From Sabellastarte sp. h YS-2021 (lineage: Eukaryota > Annelida > Polychaeta > Sabellida > Sabellidae): a DNA stretch of 64,000 nucleotides. A program made the position numbers and the translations under genes. Positions 21,186 to 32,785 of the stretch are shown piece after piece; the first letter of the stretch is position 1, and the number at the start of each line of letters is the position of its first letter. The notes beneath the pieces were generated by a model. That model was not told where the DNA came from. It ran no database searches and worked only from the letters and a program-made list of their open reading frames with translations. The stretch is taken from positions 45,823,293-45,887,292 of the forward strand of contig OZ024927.1 in NCBI GenBank assembly GCA_964017235.1. The letters run 5' to 3'.

Positions 21186-23714
21186 ATGGAAAAGTTGGAG
21201 ATTGTTGCCAAGGTAGACGAACCAACGGACTGGGTCAACTCCATTGTGATTGTTGAAAAACCACAGACAAAATCACTACGTATTTGTATTGACCCTAAAT
21301 CTCTAAATTCAGCCATCAAACGCGAACACTACAGAACCAGAACAATTGATGACCTCCTACACAAGCTTAAAGGTGCAAAAATATTCTCCAAAGTTGATGC
21401 AAGATCAGGTTACTGGAATGTAAAGTTAAGTAAAGACAGCTCATACTTAACAACATTCAACACACCATTTGGCCGGTATCGATTTCTCAGGCTCCCCTTT
21501 GGACTAAAATCAGCTCAAGATGTCTTTCAAAAGAGGATCGATGAGACATTTCAAGATATACCAGGCATCGAAATAGTTGCAGATGACATTCTGATCTTCT
21601 CAACAACTACGGAAGAACACAATGCCATACTTAGAAAGCTATTTGACAGAGCTCGTAAGTATGGAGTGAAATTCAATATGGAAAAAAGCAGTTTTCGAAT
21701 GGATGAAGTTTGTTTCTATGGACATCATATCTCCAGAGATGGTTTAAAAGCTGACCCATCCAAAATCGCTGCAATTACAGATATGAAGCCACCTGAATCA
21801 AAGAGTGAACTTCAAACCCTCTTAGGAATGGTCAATTTCCTATCAAGATATGCACCAAACTTAGCAGATGTTGCTGCACCTCTAAGGCAGCTTGTGAAGA
21901 AGAATGTTCAGTTTCAGTGGAACAAAACATATGACAAGGTCCACAGTGAGATCATCCAATTACTGTGTAGAGCCCCAGTGCTGACATATTTTGACAGCTC
22001 TAAAGATATTACAATCCAGTGTGATGCATCTCAGAATGGAGTAGGGGCATGTCTCATGCAAGATGAGAAGCCAATTGCTTATGCATCAAAAGCACTCACC
22101 GACACACAACAGAGATGGGCACAAATAGAAAAGGAACTATTTTCAGTTGTATTCGGCTGTGAGAAGTTTCATGAATATGTATATGGGCGCAATGTACGAA
22201 TCCAGAATGATCACAAGCCCTTAGAATCCATCTTCAAAAAGGATCTGTGTAAAACTCCTCCAAGACTTCAGAGAATGTTGCTCAAGTTACAAAAGTATGA
22301 CATCACAATACAATTCACACCAGGAAAAGATGTACCGGTTGCAGATCTCCTGTCACGAAAAAATGACACAAAACTGGATAGCTGCAACCAGAAGTTTCCT
22401 GAAGAAGTTGAATACCATGTTCATGCTATGTACAGCCATGTTCCAGTTGCAGATATGAGATTACAAGAGTTGCATACTGCCTCAAAGGCTGATGCCCAAT
22501 ATCAATTGCTACGTAAGACAATTGAAGAAGGATGGCCAAATGACCGCAAAGGCTGCCCTAAAGGGATAGCTGAATACTGGTGCATCAAGGAGGATCTACA
22601 CATTGTGGACAACTTAATCTTCAAAGGAAATAGGCTGGTTATACCTCCCAACATGAGGAAATACTTTCTGGAGAAACTCCACACAGCACACCTTGGCATT
22701 GAGAAAACCAAAAGCAGAGCCCGCCAGGTAGCATACTGGCCAAGAATAGACAATGACATCGAGGTTATGATTAGTCACTGTGCTATTTGCCAAAGACATA
22801 GATTTTCCAACCAAAAGGAACCACTGATGTCCCATAAAATCCCTGAACTGCCATGGGAATGTGTAGGAACTGATTTATTCATGTGGAATAATGAACAATA
22901 CTTGATTGTAGTGGATTATTACTCTCGGTTCTTCGAATTTGAAAAACTACACACCCTGACAAGTCAAACAGTTATAAACAAGCTCAAGAACATATTCGCA
23001 ACACATGGAATTCCACAAACTCTCATCTCCGATAACAGACCTCAGTTCTCCTCTGAGCTGTTTACCAACTTTGCTAAGACATATGCCTTCACCCACAAGA
23101 CCTCCAGTCCTCATCATCCCAAATCCAATGGTTTGGCTGAAAAAGCAGTTGGGATTGCCAAACGTCTACTTTCTAAAACAAGAGAAAGCAAAGGCGATAT
23201 TTCACTCAGTCTGCTGGAATATCGGAACACGCCAATTTGTGGTTCAGCTTCACCAGCCCAACTTCTTATGGGTCGAAGTTTGCGTTCAATTTTACCAGTC
23301 ACCACCAAACACCTAGCTCAGAAGGCCCCAAATAATCAGGAGATCAGAAAGAAAATTCTTAACAATCAGAAAAATCAAGCTACATTCTACAACCGACGGG
23401 CCAAAGCACTACCACCACTAACTACAGGTGACCATGTTCGTGTCCAGAAAGAAGGAAAATGGGACCCTGCCATTGTTACTCAAAAACATAATGAGAGATC
23501 TTACACTGTGAAAACCAACGATGGTGAATACAGGAGAAATAGATTACATTTAAACAAATCATTTGAGCAACCAGACAATGAATATCACAGTACCCCAGTT
23601 CCAAATCAAAGTCAGGAAACATCAGTTACTTCACCTAGTTCAAAAGTAAATGGACAGACTAAAACACGAAGTGGACGGATAAGCAAGCCACCAGATAGAT
23701 GGTCCCCATGTTAA
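21186..23714 (+). CDS. LTR retrotransposon pol: reverse transcriptase, RNase H, integrase (842 residues)
   Basis: The frame is the same as gag, resuming after the TAG. Reverse transcriptase covers about residues 10-190, with LPFGLKSAQDVFQ and the catalytic VADDIL box. RNase H follows at about 275-390 (CDASQNGVGA, then DHKPL). The integrase zinc-binding HHCC segment is at about 500-540 (HTAHLG, CAICQRH), and the D-D-E core is at GTDLF, SDNRPQF and NGLAEK. The usual DNGPQF reads DNRPQF here, a change that could weaken integrase. The C-terminus has a GPY/F-like basic tail and no chromodomain. The first ATG shown may not be used, since pol is normally part of a gag-pol product. Confidence 0.92.
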   Translation: MEKLEIVAKVDEPTDWVNSIVIVEKPQTKSLRICIDPKSLNSAIKREHYRTRTIDDLLHKLKGAKIFSKVDARSGYWNVKLSKDSSYLTTFNTPFGRYRFLRLPFGLKSAQDVFQKRIDETFQDIPGIEIVADDILIFSTTTEEHNAILRKLFDRARKYGVKFNMEKSSFRMDEVCFYGHHISRDGLKADPSKIAAITDMKPPESKSELQTLLGMVNFLSRYAPNLADVAAPLRQLVKKNVQFQWNKTYDKVHSEIIQLLCRAPVLTYFDSSKDITIQCDASQNGVGACLMQDEKPIAYASKALTDTQQRWAQIEKELFSVVFGCEKFHEYVYGRNVRIQNDHKPLESIFKKDLCKTPPRLQRMLLKLQKYDITIQFTPGKDVPVADLLSRKNDTKLDSCNQKFPEEVEYHVHAMYSHVPVADMRLQELHTASKADAQYQLLRKTIEEGWPNDRKGCPKGIAEYWCIKEDLHIVDNLIFKGNRLVIPPNMRKYFLEKLHTAHLGIEKTKSRARQVAYWPRIDNDIEVMISHCAICQRHRFSNQKEPLMSHKIPELPWECVGTDLFMWNNEQYLIVVDYYSRFFEFEKLHTLTSQTVINKLKNIFATHGIPQTLISDNRPQFSSELFTNFAKTYAFTHKTSSPHHPKSNGLAEKAVGIAKRLLSKTRESKGDISLSLLEYRNTPICGSASPAQLLMGRSLRSILPVTTKHLAQKAPNNQEIRKKILNNQKNQATFYNRRAKALPPLTTGDHVRVQKEGKWDPAIVTQKHNERSYTVKTNDGEYRRNRLHLNKSFEQPDNEYHSTPVPNQSQETSVTSPSSKVNGQTKTRSGRISKPPDRWSPC

Positions 23715-24378
23715 ACATAAGTTACATTCTAGGGTCACAAATGGACTTTAAAGGGCAGAATAATCCCTATTGTGACCAGAGGAATATGGGCAGTCTACCC
23801 CAATTCCAATATAGTTAATTAAATCCTAAAAAAAAAAAAAAAAAAAAAAAAAATGTGTACAAGTTGCTATAACTTTCAATGCATAGAATTTCTTCTAACA
23901 ATTGAATTAAGAAAATTCTAAAAAAAAAAAAAAAAAGAAAATCACTCCCGTATTTTTTGTATACCAGCTTTGAAGTAAAAACAGAACAAAAAGAAACATA
24001 TTTCAGTTTCCTCATTTCAGGATTTTCACAGAAGAGAGTTATAACAACCCACACATTTTTCTCAGAAATAAAGCATTAAAATAGTTGAAATGCAAAACTC
24101 TATAATTTTCCCTGATGACTGAAGGAAATACCTTTCTACTGATGCACTAAAACTGCACACATATAAACTGTCAGAATATTTATAGCTTTCAGCTGATAAA
24201 ACATGTCAAACACACAGCTGATAACACAGAACATGTTTGCCACAGTGGCATTTAGAATTCTGACTAGCCAGGCAAAGACTCTTTCTGAAAAGAATTTTAA
24301 TTAGTAAACTCGTTTTACTTGATTAGAAAAAGAGTTTAAAAATAATATAACTATTATTTTTCTATTAAAAAGAGGGCA

Positions 24379-24526
24379 TGTAATGATGTTGTTCCATTCC
24401 CATATTTTGTGTATGCCATCTATTGTATAAAACTTACAGTTACTATGTATGTAACATAGAAATAAAGATGCTTTGAAAGAGTCAACATCGACTTTGGTAA
24501 AAGACCCACACAGAGAATATAAAACA
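24379..24526 (+). repeat. 3' LTR (148 bp)
   Basis: Identical by eye to the 5' LTR. It is preceded by the purine tract AAAAAGAGGG at about 24368-24377, the plus-strand primer site. Confidence 0.93.
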
Positions 24527-26345
24527 GTCTGTTTGGTGTATGTTATTTCGATATTGAAATACTGGCAGTATGTGTCGATATCGGCAGTTCCGTGGGATGA
24601 TCGATCAATATTGAAAGATCAAACACCAATCCCTATACTAATCCATCCATAACTTTTTGAGGTATCTGTCTTTAAAAATTACATTTCATGGATCCAGAAG
24701 ATCCATATAGTGATCCGGATCACTTCCAAAATTTAATCATTTCATCCTTTTTACCTTTTCAGACATATCCTGAAAATTTCATCAAAATCAGTCCATAAGT
24801 TTTTGATTTATCTTGTACACAAACACATCTGGCAGCCTGAATCCAGATGATCCAGATCACTCCCAAAATCTAATCACTTGTTCCTTGTCCCATTTAGGAC
24901 ATTTCCTGAAAATTTCATCAAAATCCACCCATGACTTTTTGAGCTATTTGTCTTTAAAAATTATATTTCATGGATCCAGAAGATCCAGATAGTGGTCCAG
25001 ATCACTCGAAAAATTGAACCATTTCTTCCTTTTACCACTTCTTCCTTTTACCATTTCTAACATATCCTAAAATATCATCAAAAATTCATCCTGAAATTAT
25101 GTTGCAGCCTGGATCCAGATGATCCGGACAGTGATCCAGATCACTCCAAAAATGTAACCACTTGTTCCTGGTACCATTTAGGTCATTTGCTGAAAATGTC
25201 ATCACAATCCATCCATAACTTTTTGAGGTATCTGTCTTTAAGAATTACATTTCATGGATCCAGAAGATCCATATAGTGATCCGGATCACTTCCAAAATTC
25301 AACCATTTCATCCTTTTACCTTTTCAGACATATCCTGAAAATTTTATCAAAATCCATCAATAAGGTTTTGAGCTATATTGTACCCAAACACATCTGGCAG
25401 CCTGGATCCGGATGATCCAGTGATCCAGATCACTCCCCAAATCTAATCACTTGTTTCTCGTCCCATTAAGGACATTTCCTGAAAATTTCATCAAAATGCA
25501 CCCATAAGTTTTTGAGTTATCTGTCTTTAGAAATTAAATTTCATGGATCCAGAAGATCCAGACAGTGATCCGGATCACTCCCAAAATTTAATCATATCTT
25601 CCTTTTACCATTTTGGACATATCCTGAAAATTTTATCAAAATCCATCTGTCAGTTTTTGAGTTATCTTGTTCACAAACAAACAAACAAATAGAGGGCCAA
25701 AAATGACCCTCGGTCAGGTACTTTGGCAGTCAGTGGATGGCCTTAAATGAAGATCTGTAACCAATAAGCCTGGATGCTGGTACTCCATCATGTACTCAAC
25801 CTCCAAAGCCATTTTCAATAGTTTCCATGCAATATAGTCAGCATTAAGTGTGAAAATATCTCCAAAAAGGCCAAAAATGACCCTCGGTCAGGTACTTTGG
25901 CGGTCAGTGGATGACCTTCAATGAAGAGCTTCAAGGTCAAATTTCTGCATGCTTACAGAGGACATATATATGTATTATATATACCAGCCATAGGATGATC
26001 TGAGTTTCTGTATAGGAGAACTGGGCCAAAAAGTGAAAAAATGGCCAAAATCGGACCTTTAAGAGGCCACCAGTGACCTTGAGATTGAAGGTCAAGGTCA
26101 CAAAACAATAGCGTTCGTGGCATTGCCCATATATACCCACATATCAAATTTGAAAGTTCTAGCTAAAATATTTTTTAAGTTATCGCGTCCAAAAGGAAAT
26201 CTCTGCGGCGGCGGCGGCGTGACCGTACTGAATCCTAAGTATCCCCGACTTTCATCTGGGGATACAATTTGCCAAATGTTAAAATTTCCTGTCACATGTT
26301 GCCGCCATTATTTTTTGAAGAATTATGGGTAATCCAAGCAATTTG

Positions 26346-26383
26346 AATCCGTTGATCTACCTCGAGAGGTAGATCAACGGATT
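26346..26383. repeat. Perfect palindrome, 18-bp arms
   Basis: The arm AATCCGTTGATCTACCTC is followed by GA and then its exact reverse complement. It is flanked by a looser echo of itself, with CGAATCTAGATTCG at its centre (26437-26450). It could extrude as a cruciform. No element was recognised. Confidence 0.85.
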
Positions 26384-26584
26384 ATGAATCCAGATTCAGA
26401 TTCAAGCCGCAACACAAGTAAATCTGTTGATCTGACGAATCTAGATTCGATGGATTACGGTTGTAAAATACACCTATTGCATCATACATGTAAAGAAATG
26501 GGTGCCTCCGGAGGTGCTGTCAGAGGGTTGCGGCAAAAATATTTGTACAATAAAATATTGCTGGATTATATACTTGTAAAATAT

Positions 26585-26732
26585 TGTTAGAAAGCCCATC
26601 GTAGCCTCATGTTTTCATCACTCTGTGGGTGTACAACTACCAGCATTTGATATTTTATTTGTCTTAAATATTTCATGAAGGCAGTGTTAGGCGTGGTGGC
26701 AGTAAAATATTGCTGGATTATATATTTGTAAA
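26585..26732 (+). repeat. First monomer of satellite S, cut off from the main array
   Basis: One ~147-bp monomer (GTTAGAAAGCC ... GTAAA) of the array at 28404-32785, separated from it by the family-B element inserted after 26732. Confidence 0.8.
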
Positions 26733-28403
26733 CTAGAGGAATGCTTTTGCTAACAAAAGCGAAGCGTCCTTAAAATGCTTTGTGGTTTTAATAAGCATGC
26801 TGTAAAGCTAAGAATGCACAAAGCTGCACCGTATGCTTTCCCAATACCTCTTAATACATTCTGAAGCTATAAAAGCAACAATAAAGGAGATATAAGGCAA
26901 AAACTCCAAAGCAGCTATTTATGACCCCAGTTTGGCCCATAAGGGATGGTCGGGGGGTAAAACTGACTGGCTATTTAGACTCTCCACATATGCTTTCCCA
27001 ATACCTCTTAATACATTCTGAAGGTCTAAAAGCAACAATAAAGGAGATATAAGGCAAAACTCGAAAGCAACTATTTTATGACCCCAGTTTGACCCATAAA
27101 GGGGGGTCGGGGGATAAAACTGACCGGCTATTTAGATTCTCCACATATGCTTTCCCAATACCTCTTAATATATTCTGAAGCTATAAAAGCAACAACAAAG
27201 GAGATATAAGGCAAAAACTCCAAAGCAGCTATTTATGACCCCAGTTTGGCCCTTAAGGGGGGGTCGGGGGGTAAAACTGACCGGCTATTTAGACTCTCCA
27301 CATATGCTTTCCCAATACCTCTTAATATATTCTGAAGCTATAAAAGCAACAATAAAGGAGATAAAGGCAAAAACTCAAAATTGGCTATTTTATGACCCCA
27401 GTTTGACCCATAAGGGGGGGGGGGGTCGGGGGGTAAAACTGACCGGCTATTTAGACTCTCCATATATGCTTTCCCAATACCTCTTAATACATTTTGAAGC
27501 TATAAAAGCAACAATAAAGGAGATATAAGGCAAAAACTCAAAATCAGCTATTTTATGACCCCAGTTTAACCCATAAGGGAGGGCCAGGGGGTAAAACTGA
27601 CCGGCTATTTAGACTCTCCACATATGCTTTCCCAATACCTCTTAATATATTCTGAAGCTATAAAAGCAACAATGAAGGAGATAAAGGCAAAAACTCAATT
27701 TTATGACCCCAGTTTGACCCATAAGGGAGGGTCAGGGGGTAAAACTGACCGGCTATTTAGACTCTCCATATATGCTTTCCCAATACCTCTTAATACATTC
27801 TGAAGCTATAAAAGCAACAATAAAGGAGATATAAGGCAAAAACTCAAAATCAGCTATTTTATGACCCCAGTTTGACCCATAAGAGGGGAGGCCGTGGGGT
27901 AAAACTGACCGGCTATTTAGACTCTCCACATATGGTTTCCTATTACCTCCCAGTACATTTTATAGCTCTAAATGCAATACTTAAGAAGATAATAGGGGGC
28001 TTGGCCTAAATTTAAGGCTTTCAGATTGGAAGGTGTCAGAAAATCACTCATAAATGAGACATTTTTCAAGGGATTACTCCCAAAATCTAATCAGCTCGCG
28101 TTTTTGATAGTCTGAACAGTTGTGTCAAATTATAAGGCTCTGTAGCAAGTAGTTTTTCCTGAACTGTGATGACGGGGGGTGTACTTCAAAAAATAGTTTT
28201 TGATCATGTGATCTTCATAAAGGTCAAAGGTCAAATTTAAGCATGCAGAAAAATTTTCCCACGCCTAAGGTATATAACTGCCAAATATGGCTTGAAACCG
28301 TCTAATAATAAGTTAAAGGGAGATATTCAAGGGAGACCATAATACGGCGGCGGCGGGGAGGAAACTGAGGCGAAAACAAATAAGCGCCCTTTCAGGGACG
28401 CTT
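26733..28403 (+). mobile_element. Family-B hairpin-ended element with ~155-bp tandem array, inserted in satellite S
   Basis: The 5' end is CTAGAGGAAT plus the hairpin GCTTTTG-CTAA-CAAAAGC (26743-26760), then GAAGCGTCC. About seven tandem units of roughly 155 bp (26930-27960) carry GACCCCAGTTTGACCC and CTCCACATATGCTTTCCC. A (CGG)n run (28344-28354) precedes the 3' hairpin AAGCGCCCT/AGGGACGCTT (28382-28403). The 5' AAGCGTCC is complementary to the distal hairpin arm. The satellite S monomer reads continuously across the insertion point, which fixes the boundaries to within a few bases. No gene. Confidence 0.78.
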
Positions 28404-31400
28404 AATTATTTGTTAGAAAGCCTGGCCATCATAGCGTCAGGTTTTCAGCACTCTGTGTAGAAGTACCAGAATTTATATTTTATTTGTTTTAAATATTGTG
28501 AGAAGGCAGTATTAGGTGCGGTGACAAAAAAATATTCCTGGAGTATATATTTGTAAAATATTGTTAGAAACCCCATCGTAGCTTAATGCTTTCAGTACTC
28601 TGTGGGTGTACAACAACCAGCAATTTATATTTTATTTGTTTTAAATATTTCGTGAAGGCAGTATTAGGTGCGGTGGCAGTAATGCTGGATTATATATTTG
28701 TAAAATATTGTTAGAAACCTCATTGTAGCCTCACGTTTTCAGCACTCTGTGGGTGTACAAGTACCAGCATTTTATATTTTATTTGTTTTAAATATTTCGT
28801 GAAGGCAGTATTAGGTGCGGTGACAGTAAAATATTGCTGGATTATATATTTGTAAAATATTGTTAGAAACCTCATTGTAGCCTCACGTTTTCAGCACTCT
28901 GTGGGTGTACAACTACCAGCATTTGATATTTTATTGGTTTTAAATATTTCGTGAAGGCAGTATTAGGTGCGGTGACAGTAAAATATTGCTGGATTATGTA
29001 TTTGTAACTCATGTTTTCAGCACTCTGTGGGCGTAGAACTACCAGCATTTTATATTTTATTTGTTTTAAATATTTCGTGAAGGCAGTATTAGGTGCGGTG
29101 GCAGTAAAATATTGCTGGATTACATATTTGTAAAATATTGTTAGAAACCTCATTGTAGCCTCACGTTTTCAGCACTCTGTGGGTGTACAACTACCAGCAT
29201 TTTATATTTTGTTTTAAATATTTTGTGAAGGCAGTGTTAGCTGTGGTGGCAGTAAAATATTGCTGGATTATATATTTGTAAATTATTGTTAGAAAACCGG
29301 GCCATCATAGCCTCAGGTTTTCAGCACTCTGTTTGTGTAGAAGTACCAGCAATTTATATTTTATTTGTTTTAAATATTGTGAGAAGGCAGTATTAGGTGC
29401 GGTGACAAAAAAATATTCCTGGAGTATATATTTGTAAAATATTGTTAGAAACCCCATCGTAGCTTAATGCTTTCAGTACTCTGTGGGTGTACAACTACCA
29501 GCAATTTATATTTTATTTGTTTTAAATATTTCGTGAAGGCAGTATTAGGTGCGGTGGCAGTAATGCTGGATTATATATTTGTAAAATATTGTTAGAAACC
29601 TCATTGTAGCCTCACGTTTTCAGCACTCTGTGGGTGTACAAGTACCAGCATTTTATATTTTATTTGTTTTAAATATTTCGTGAAGGCAGTATTAGGTGCG
29701 GTGACAGTAAAATATTGCTGGATTATATATTTGTAAAATATTGTTAGAAACCTCATTGTAGCCTCACGTTTTCAGCACTCTGTGGGTGTACAACTACCAG
29801 CATTTGATATTTTATTGGTTTTAAATATTTCGTGAAGGCAGTATTAGGTGCGGTGACAGTAAAATATTGCTGGATTATGTATTTGTAACTCATGTTTTCA
29901 GCACTCTGTGGGCGTAGAACTACCAGCATTTTATATTTTATTTGTTTTAAATATTTCGTGAAGGCAGTATTAGGTGCGGTGGCAGTAAAATATTGCTGGA
30001 TTACATATTTGTAAAATATTGTTAGAAACCTCATTGTAGCCTCACGTTTTCAGCACTCTGTGGGTGTACAACTACCAGCATTTTATATTTTGTTTTAAAT
30101 ATTTTGTGAAGGCAGTGTTAGCTGTGGTGGCAGTAAAATATTGCTGGATTATATATTTGTAAATTATTGTTAGAAAACCGGGCCATCATAGCCTCAGGTT
30201 TTCAGCACTCTGTTTGTGTAGAAGTACCAGCAATTTATATTTTATTTGTTTTAAATATTGTGAGAAGGCAGTATTAGGTGCGGTGACAAAAAAATATTCC
30301 TGGAGTATATATTTGTAAAATATTGTTAGAAACCCCATCGTAGCTTAATGCTTTCAGTACTCTGTGGGTGTACAACTACCAGCAATTTATATTTTATTTG
30401 TTTTAAATATTTCGTGAAGGCAGTATTAGGTGCGGTGGCAGTAAAATATTGCTGGATTACATATTTGTAAAATATTGTTAGAAACCTCATTGTAGCCTCA
30501 CGTTTTCAGCACTCTGTGGGTGTAGAACTACCAGCATTTTATATTTTATTTGTTTTAAATATTTCGTGAAGGCAGTATTAGGTGCGATGACAGTAAAATA
30601 TTGCTGGGTTATATATTTGTAACTCACGTTTTCAGCACTCTGTGGGTGTACAACTACCAGCATTTTATATTTTGTTTTAAATATTTTGTGAAGGCAGTGT
30701 TAGCTGTGGTGGCAGTAAAATATTGCTGGATTATATATTTGTAAATTATTGTTAGAAAACCGGGCCATCATAGCCTCAGGTTTTCAGCACTCTGTTTGTG
30801 TAGAAGTACCAGCAATTTATATTTTATTTGTTTTAAATATTGTGAGAAGGCAGTATTAGGTGCGGTGACAAAAAAATATTCCTGGAGTATATATTTGTAA
30901 AATATTGTTAGAAACCCCATCGTAGCTTAATGCTTTCAGTACTCTGTGGGTGTACAACTACCAGCAATTTATATTTTATTTGTTTTAAATATTTCGTGAA
31001 GGCAGTATTAGGTGCGGTGGCAGTAATGCTGGATTATATATTTGTAAAATATTGTTAGAAACCTCATTGTAGCCTCACGTTTTCAGCACTCTGTGGGTGT
31101 ACAAGTACCAGCATTTTATATTTTATTTGTTTTAAATATTTCGTGAAGGCAGTATTAGGTGCGGTGACAGTAAAATATTGCTGGATTATATATTTGTAAA
31201 ATATTGTTAGAAACCTCATTGTAGCCTCACGTTTTCAGCACTCTGTGGGTGTACAACTACCAGCATTTGATATTTTATTGGTTTTAAATATTTCGTGAAG
31301 GCAGTATTAGGTGCGGTGACAGTAAAATATTGCTGGATTATGTATTTGTAACTCATGTTTTCAGCACTCTGTGGGCGTAGAACTACCAGCATTTTATATT

Positions 31401-32785
31401 TTATTTGTTTTAAATATTTCGTGAAGGCAGTATTAGGTGCGGTGGCAGTAAAATATTGCTGGATTACATATTTGTAAAATATTGTTAGAAACCTCATTGT
31501 AGCCTCACGTTTTCAGCACTCTGTGGGTGTAGAACTACCAGCATTTTATATTTTATTTGTTTTAAATATTTCGTGAAGGCAGTATTAGGTGCGATGACAG
31601 TAAAATATTGCTGGGTTATATATTTGTAACTCACGTTTTCAGCACTCTGTGGGTGTACAACTACCAGCATTTTATATTTTGTTTTAAATATTTTGTGAAG
31701 GCAGTGTTAGCTGTGGTGGCAGTAAAATATTGCTGGAATATATATTTGTAAATTATTGTTAGAAAACCGGGCCATCATAGCCTCAGGTTTTCAGCACTCT
31801 GTTTGTGTAGAAGTACCAGCAATTTATATTTTATTTGTTTTAGATATTGTGAGAAGGCAGTATTAGGTGCGGTGACAAAAAAATATTCCTGGATTATATA
31901 TTTGTAAAATATTGTTAGAAACCCCATCGTAGCTTAACGCTTTCAGTACTCTGTGGGTGTACAACTACCAGCAATTTATATTTTATTTGTTTTAAATATT
32001 TCGTGAAGGCAGTATTAGGTGCGGTGACAGTAAAATATTGCTGGATTATATATTTGTAAAATATTGTTAGAAACCTCATTGTAGCCTCACGTTTTCAGCA
32101 CTCTGTGGGTGTAGAACTACCAGCATTTTATATTTTATTTGTTTTAAATATTTCGTGAAGGCAGTATTAGACTATTAGGTGCAGTGACAGTAAAATATTG
32201 CTGGATTATATATTTGTAACTCACGTTTTCAGCACTCTGTGGGTGTACAACTACCAGCATTTTATATTTTATTTGTTTTAAATATTTTGTGAAGGCAGTA
32301 TTAGGTGCAGTGACAGTAAAATATTGCTGGATTATATATTTGTAAAATATTGTTAGAAACCTCATTGTAGCCTCACGTTTTCAGCACTCTGTGGGTGTAC
32401 AAGTACCAGCATTTTATATTTTATTTGTTTTAAATATTTCGTGAAGGCAGTATTAGGTGCGGTGACAGTAAAATATTGCTGGATTATATATTTGTAAAAT
32501 ATTGTTAGAAACCTCATTGTAGCCTCACGTTTTCAGCACTCTGTGGGTGTACAAGTACCAGCATTTTATATTTTATTTGTTTTAAATATTTCGTGAAGGC
32601 AGTATTAGGTGCGGTGACAGTAAAATATTGCTGGATTATATATTTGTAAAATATTGTTAGAAACCTCATTGTAGCCTCACGTTTTCAGCACTCTGTGGGT
32701 GTAGAACTACCAGCATTTTATATTTTATTTGTTTTAAATATTGCGAGAAGGCAGTATTAGGTGCGGTGGCAGTAAAATATTTCAC
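28404..32785 (+). repeat. Satellite S array, ~146-150-bp monomers with higher-order repeats
   Basis: About 30 monomers contain GTTAGAAACCTCATTGTAGC, TTTTCAGCACTCTGTGGG and GCTGGATTATATATTTG. Groups of monomers recur together: blocks starting near 28872 and 29753 are 881 bp apart and nearly identical, and a third equivalent block starts near 31216. Variant monomers (AAAACCGGGCCATCATAGCC) mark the repeating order at about 29287, 30168, 30753 and 31758. The short reading frames on the minus strand are by-products of the repeat. Confidence 0.88.

Larger units (their letters stand above)
19483..24526 (+). mobile_element. Ty3/mdg4-class LTR retrotransposon, 5,044 bp, identical LTRs
   Basis: Two 148-bp LTRs (19483-19630 and 24379-24526) start TG and end CA and show no difference by eye. 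The flanking 5 bp GTCTG is duplicated at 19478-19482 and 24527-24531. A primer-binding site TGGTGTCAGATGTGGGAT follows the 5' LTR, and a purine-rich tract (AAAAAGAGGG) lies just before the 3' LTR. Domain order is gag, protease, reverse transcriptase, RNase H, integrase, typical of the Mag-like Ty3 group without a chromodomain. Identical LTRs imply recent insertion, but a TAG codon splits the coding frame between protease and reverse transcriptase. Confidence 0.95.
19047..24640. mobile_element. hAT-type MITE (~545 bp without its insert), split by an LTR retrotransposon
   Basis: The ends are TAGTGTAGGGATCG and, inverted, TAGTATAGGGATTGG. The flanking 8 bp ATCCATCC is duplicated at 19039-19046 and 24641-24648. 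The uninterrupted host repeat with a single ATCCATCC is preserved at about 25195-25235, which confirms the boundaries. The MITE halves are 19047-19482 and 24532-24640. It has no coding capacity. Confidence 0.88.
18354..26268 (+). mobile_element. Family-C element, copy 2, expanded by nested insertions
   Basis: The 5' end is CTAGAGATT plus the hairpin GCGTC-TC-GACGC (18363-18374), then GTATCCCC. The 3' end is a (CGG)n run (26200-26218) and the hairpin GTATCCCC/TGGGGATAC (26239-26265), followed by AATT. The interior is a diverged tandem repeat with GGATCCAGAAGATCC and ACATTTCATGGATCC units (18500-19040 and 24650-25680). Removing the nested MITE and LTR element with its duplications leaves about 2.3 kb. 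It has the same layout as the copy at 17293. Confidence 0.7.

Noticed and set aside
21174..21188. Two separate genes in the LTR element
   Set aside because: Gag-protease and pol are in the same frame with one stop codon between them, so this is one interrupted gag-pol frame.
23827..23932. Poly-A runs as a retroposed gene end
   Set aside because: They lie inside the LTR element between pol and the 3' LTR and are simple A-runs with no adjacent coding sequence or target duplication.
28872..31497. The same 93-codon minus-strand reading frame occurs three times
   Set aside because: It is a by-product of satellite S monomers lacking stops in one frame; there are no splice signals, no protein features and no codon bias.
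26920..32785. CRISPR array
   Set aside because: The repeats are long contiguous tandem units without spacers, in a eukaryotic genome.
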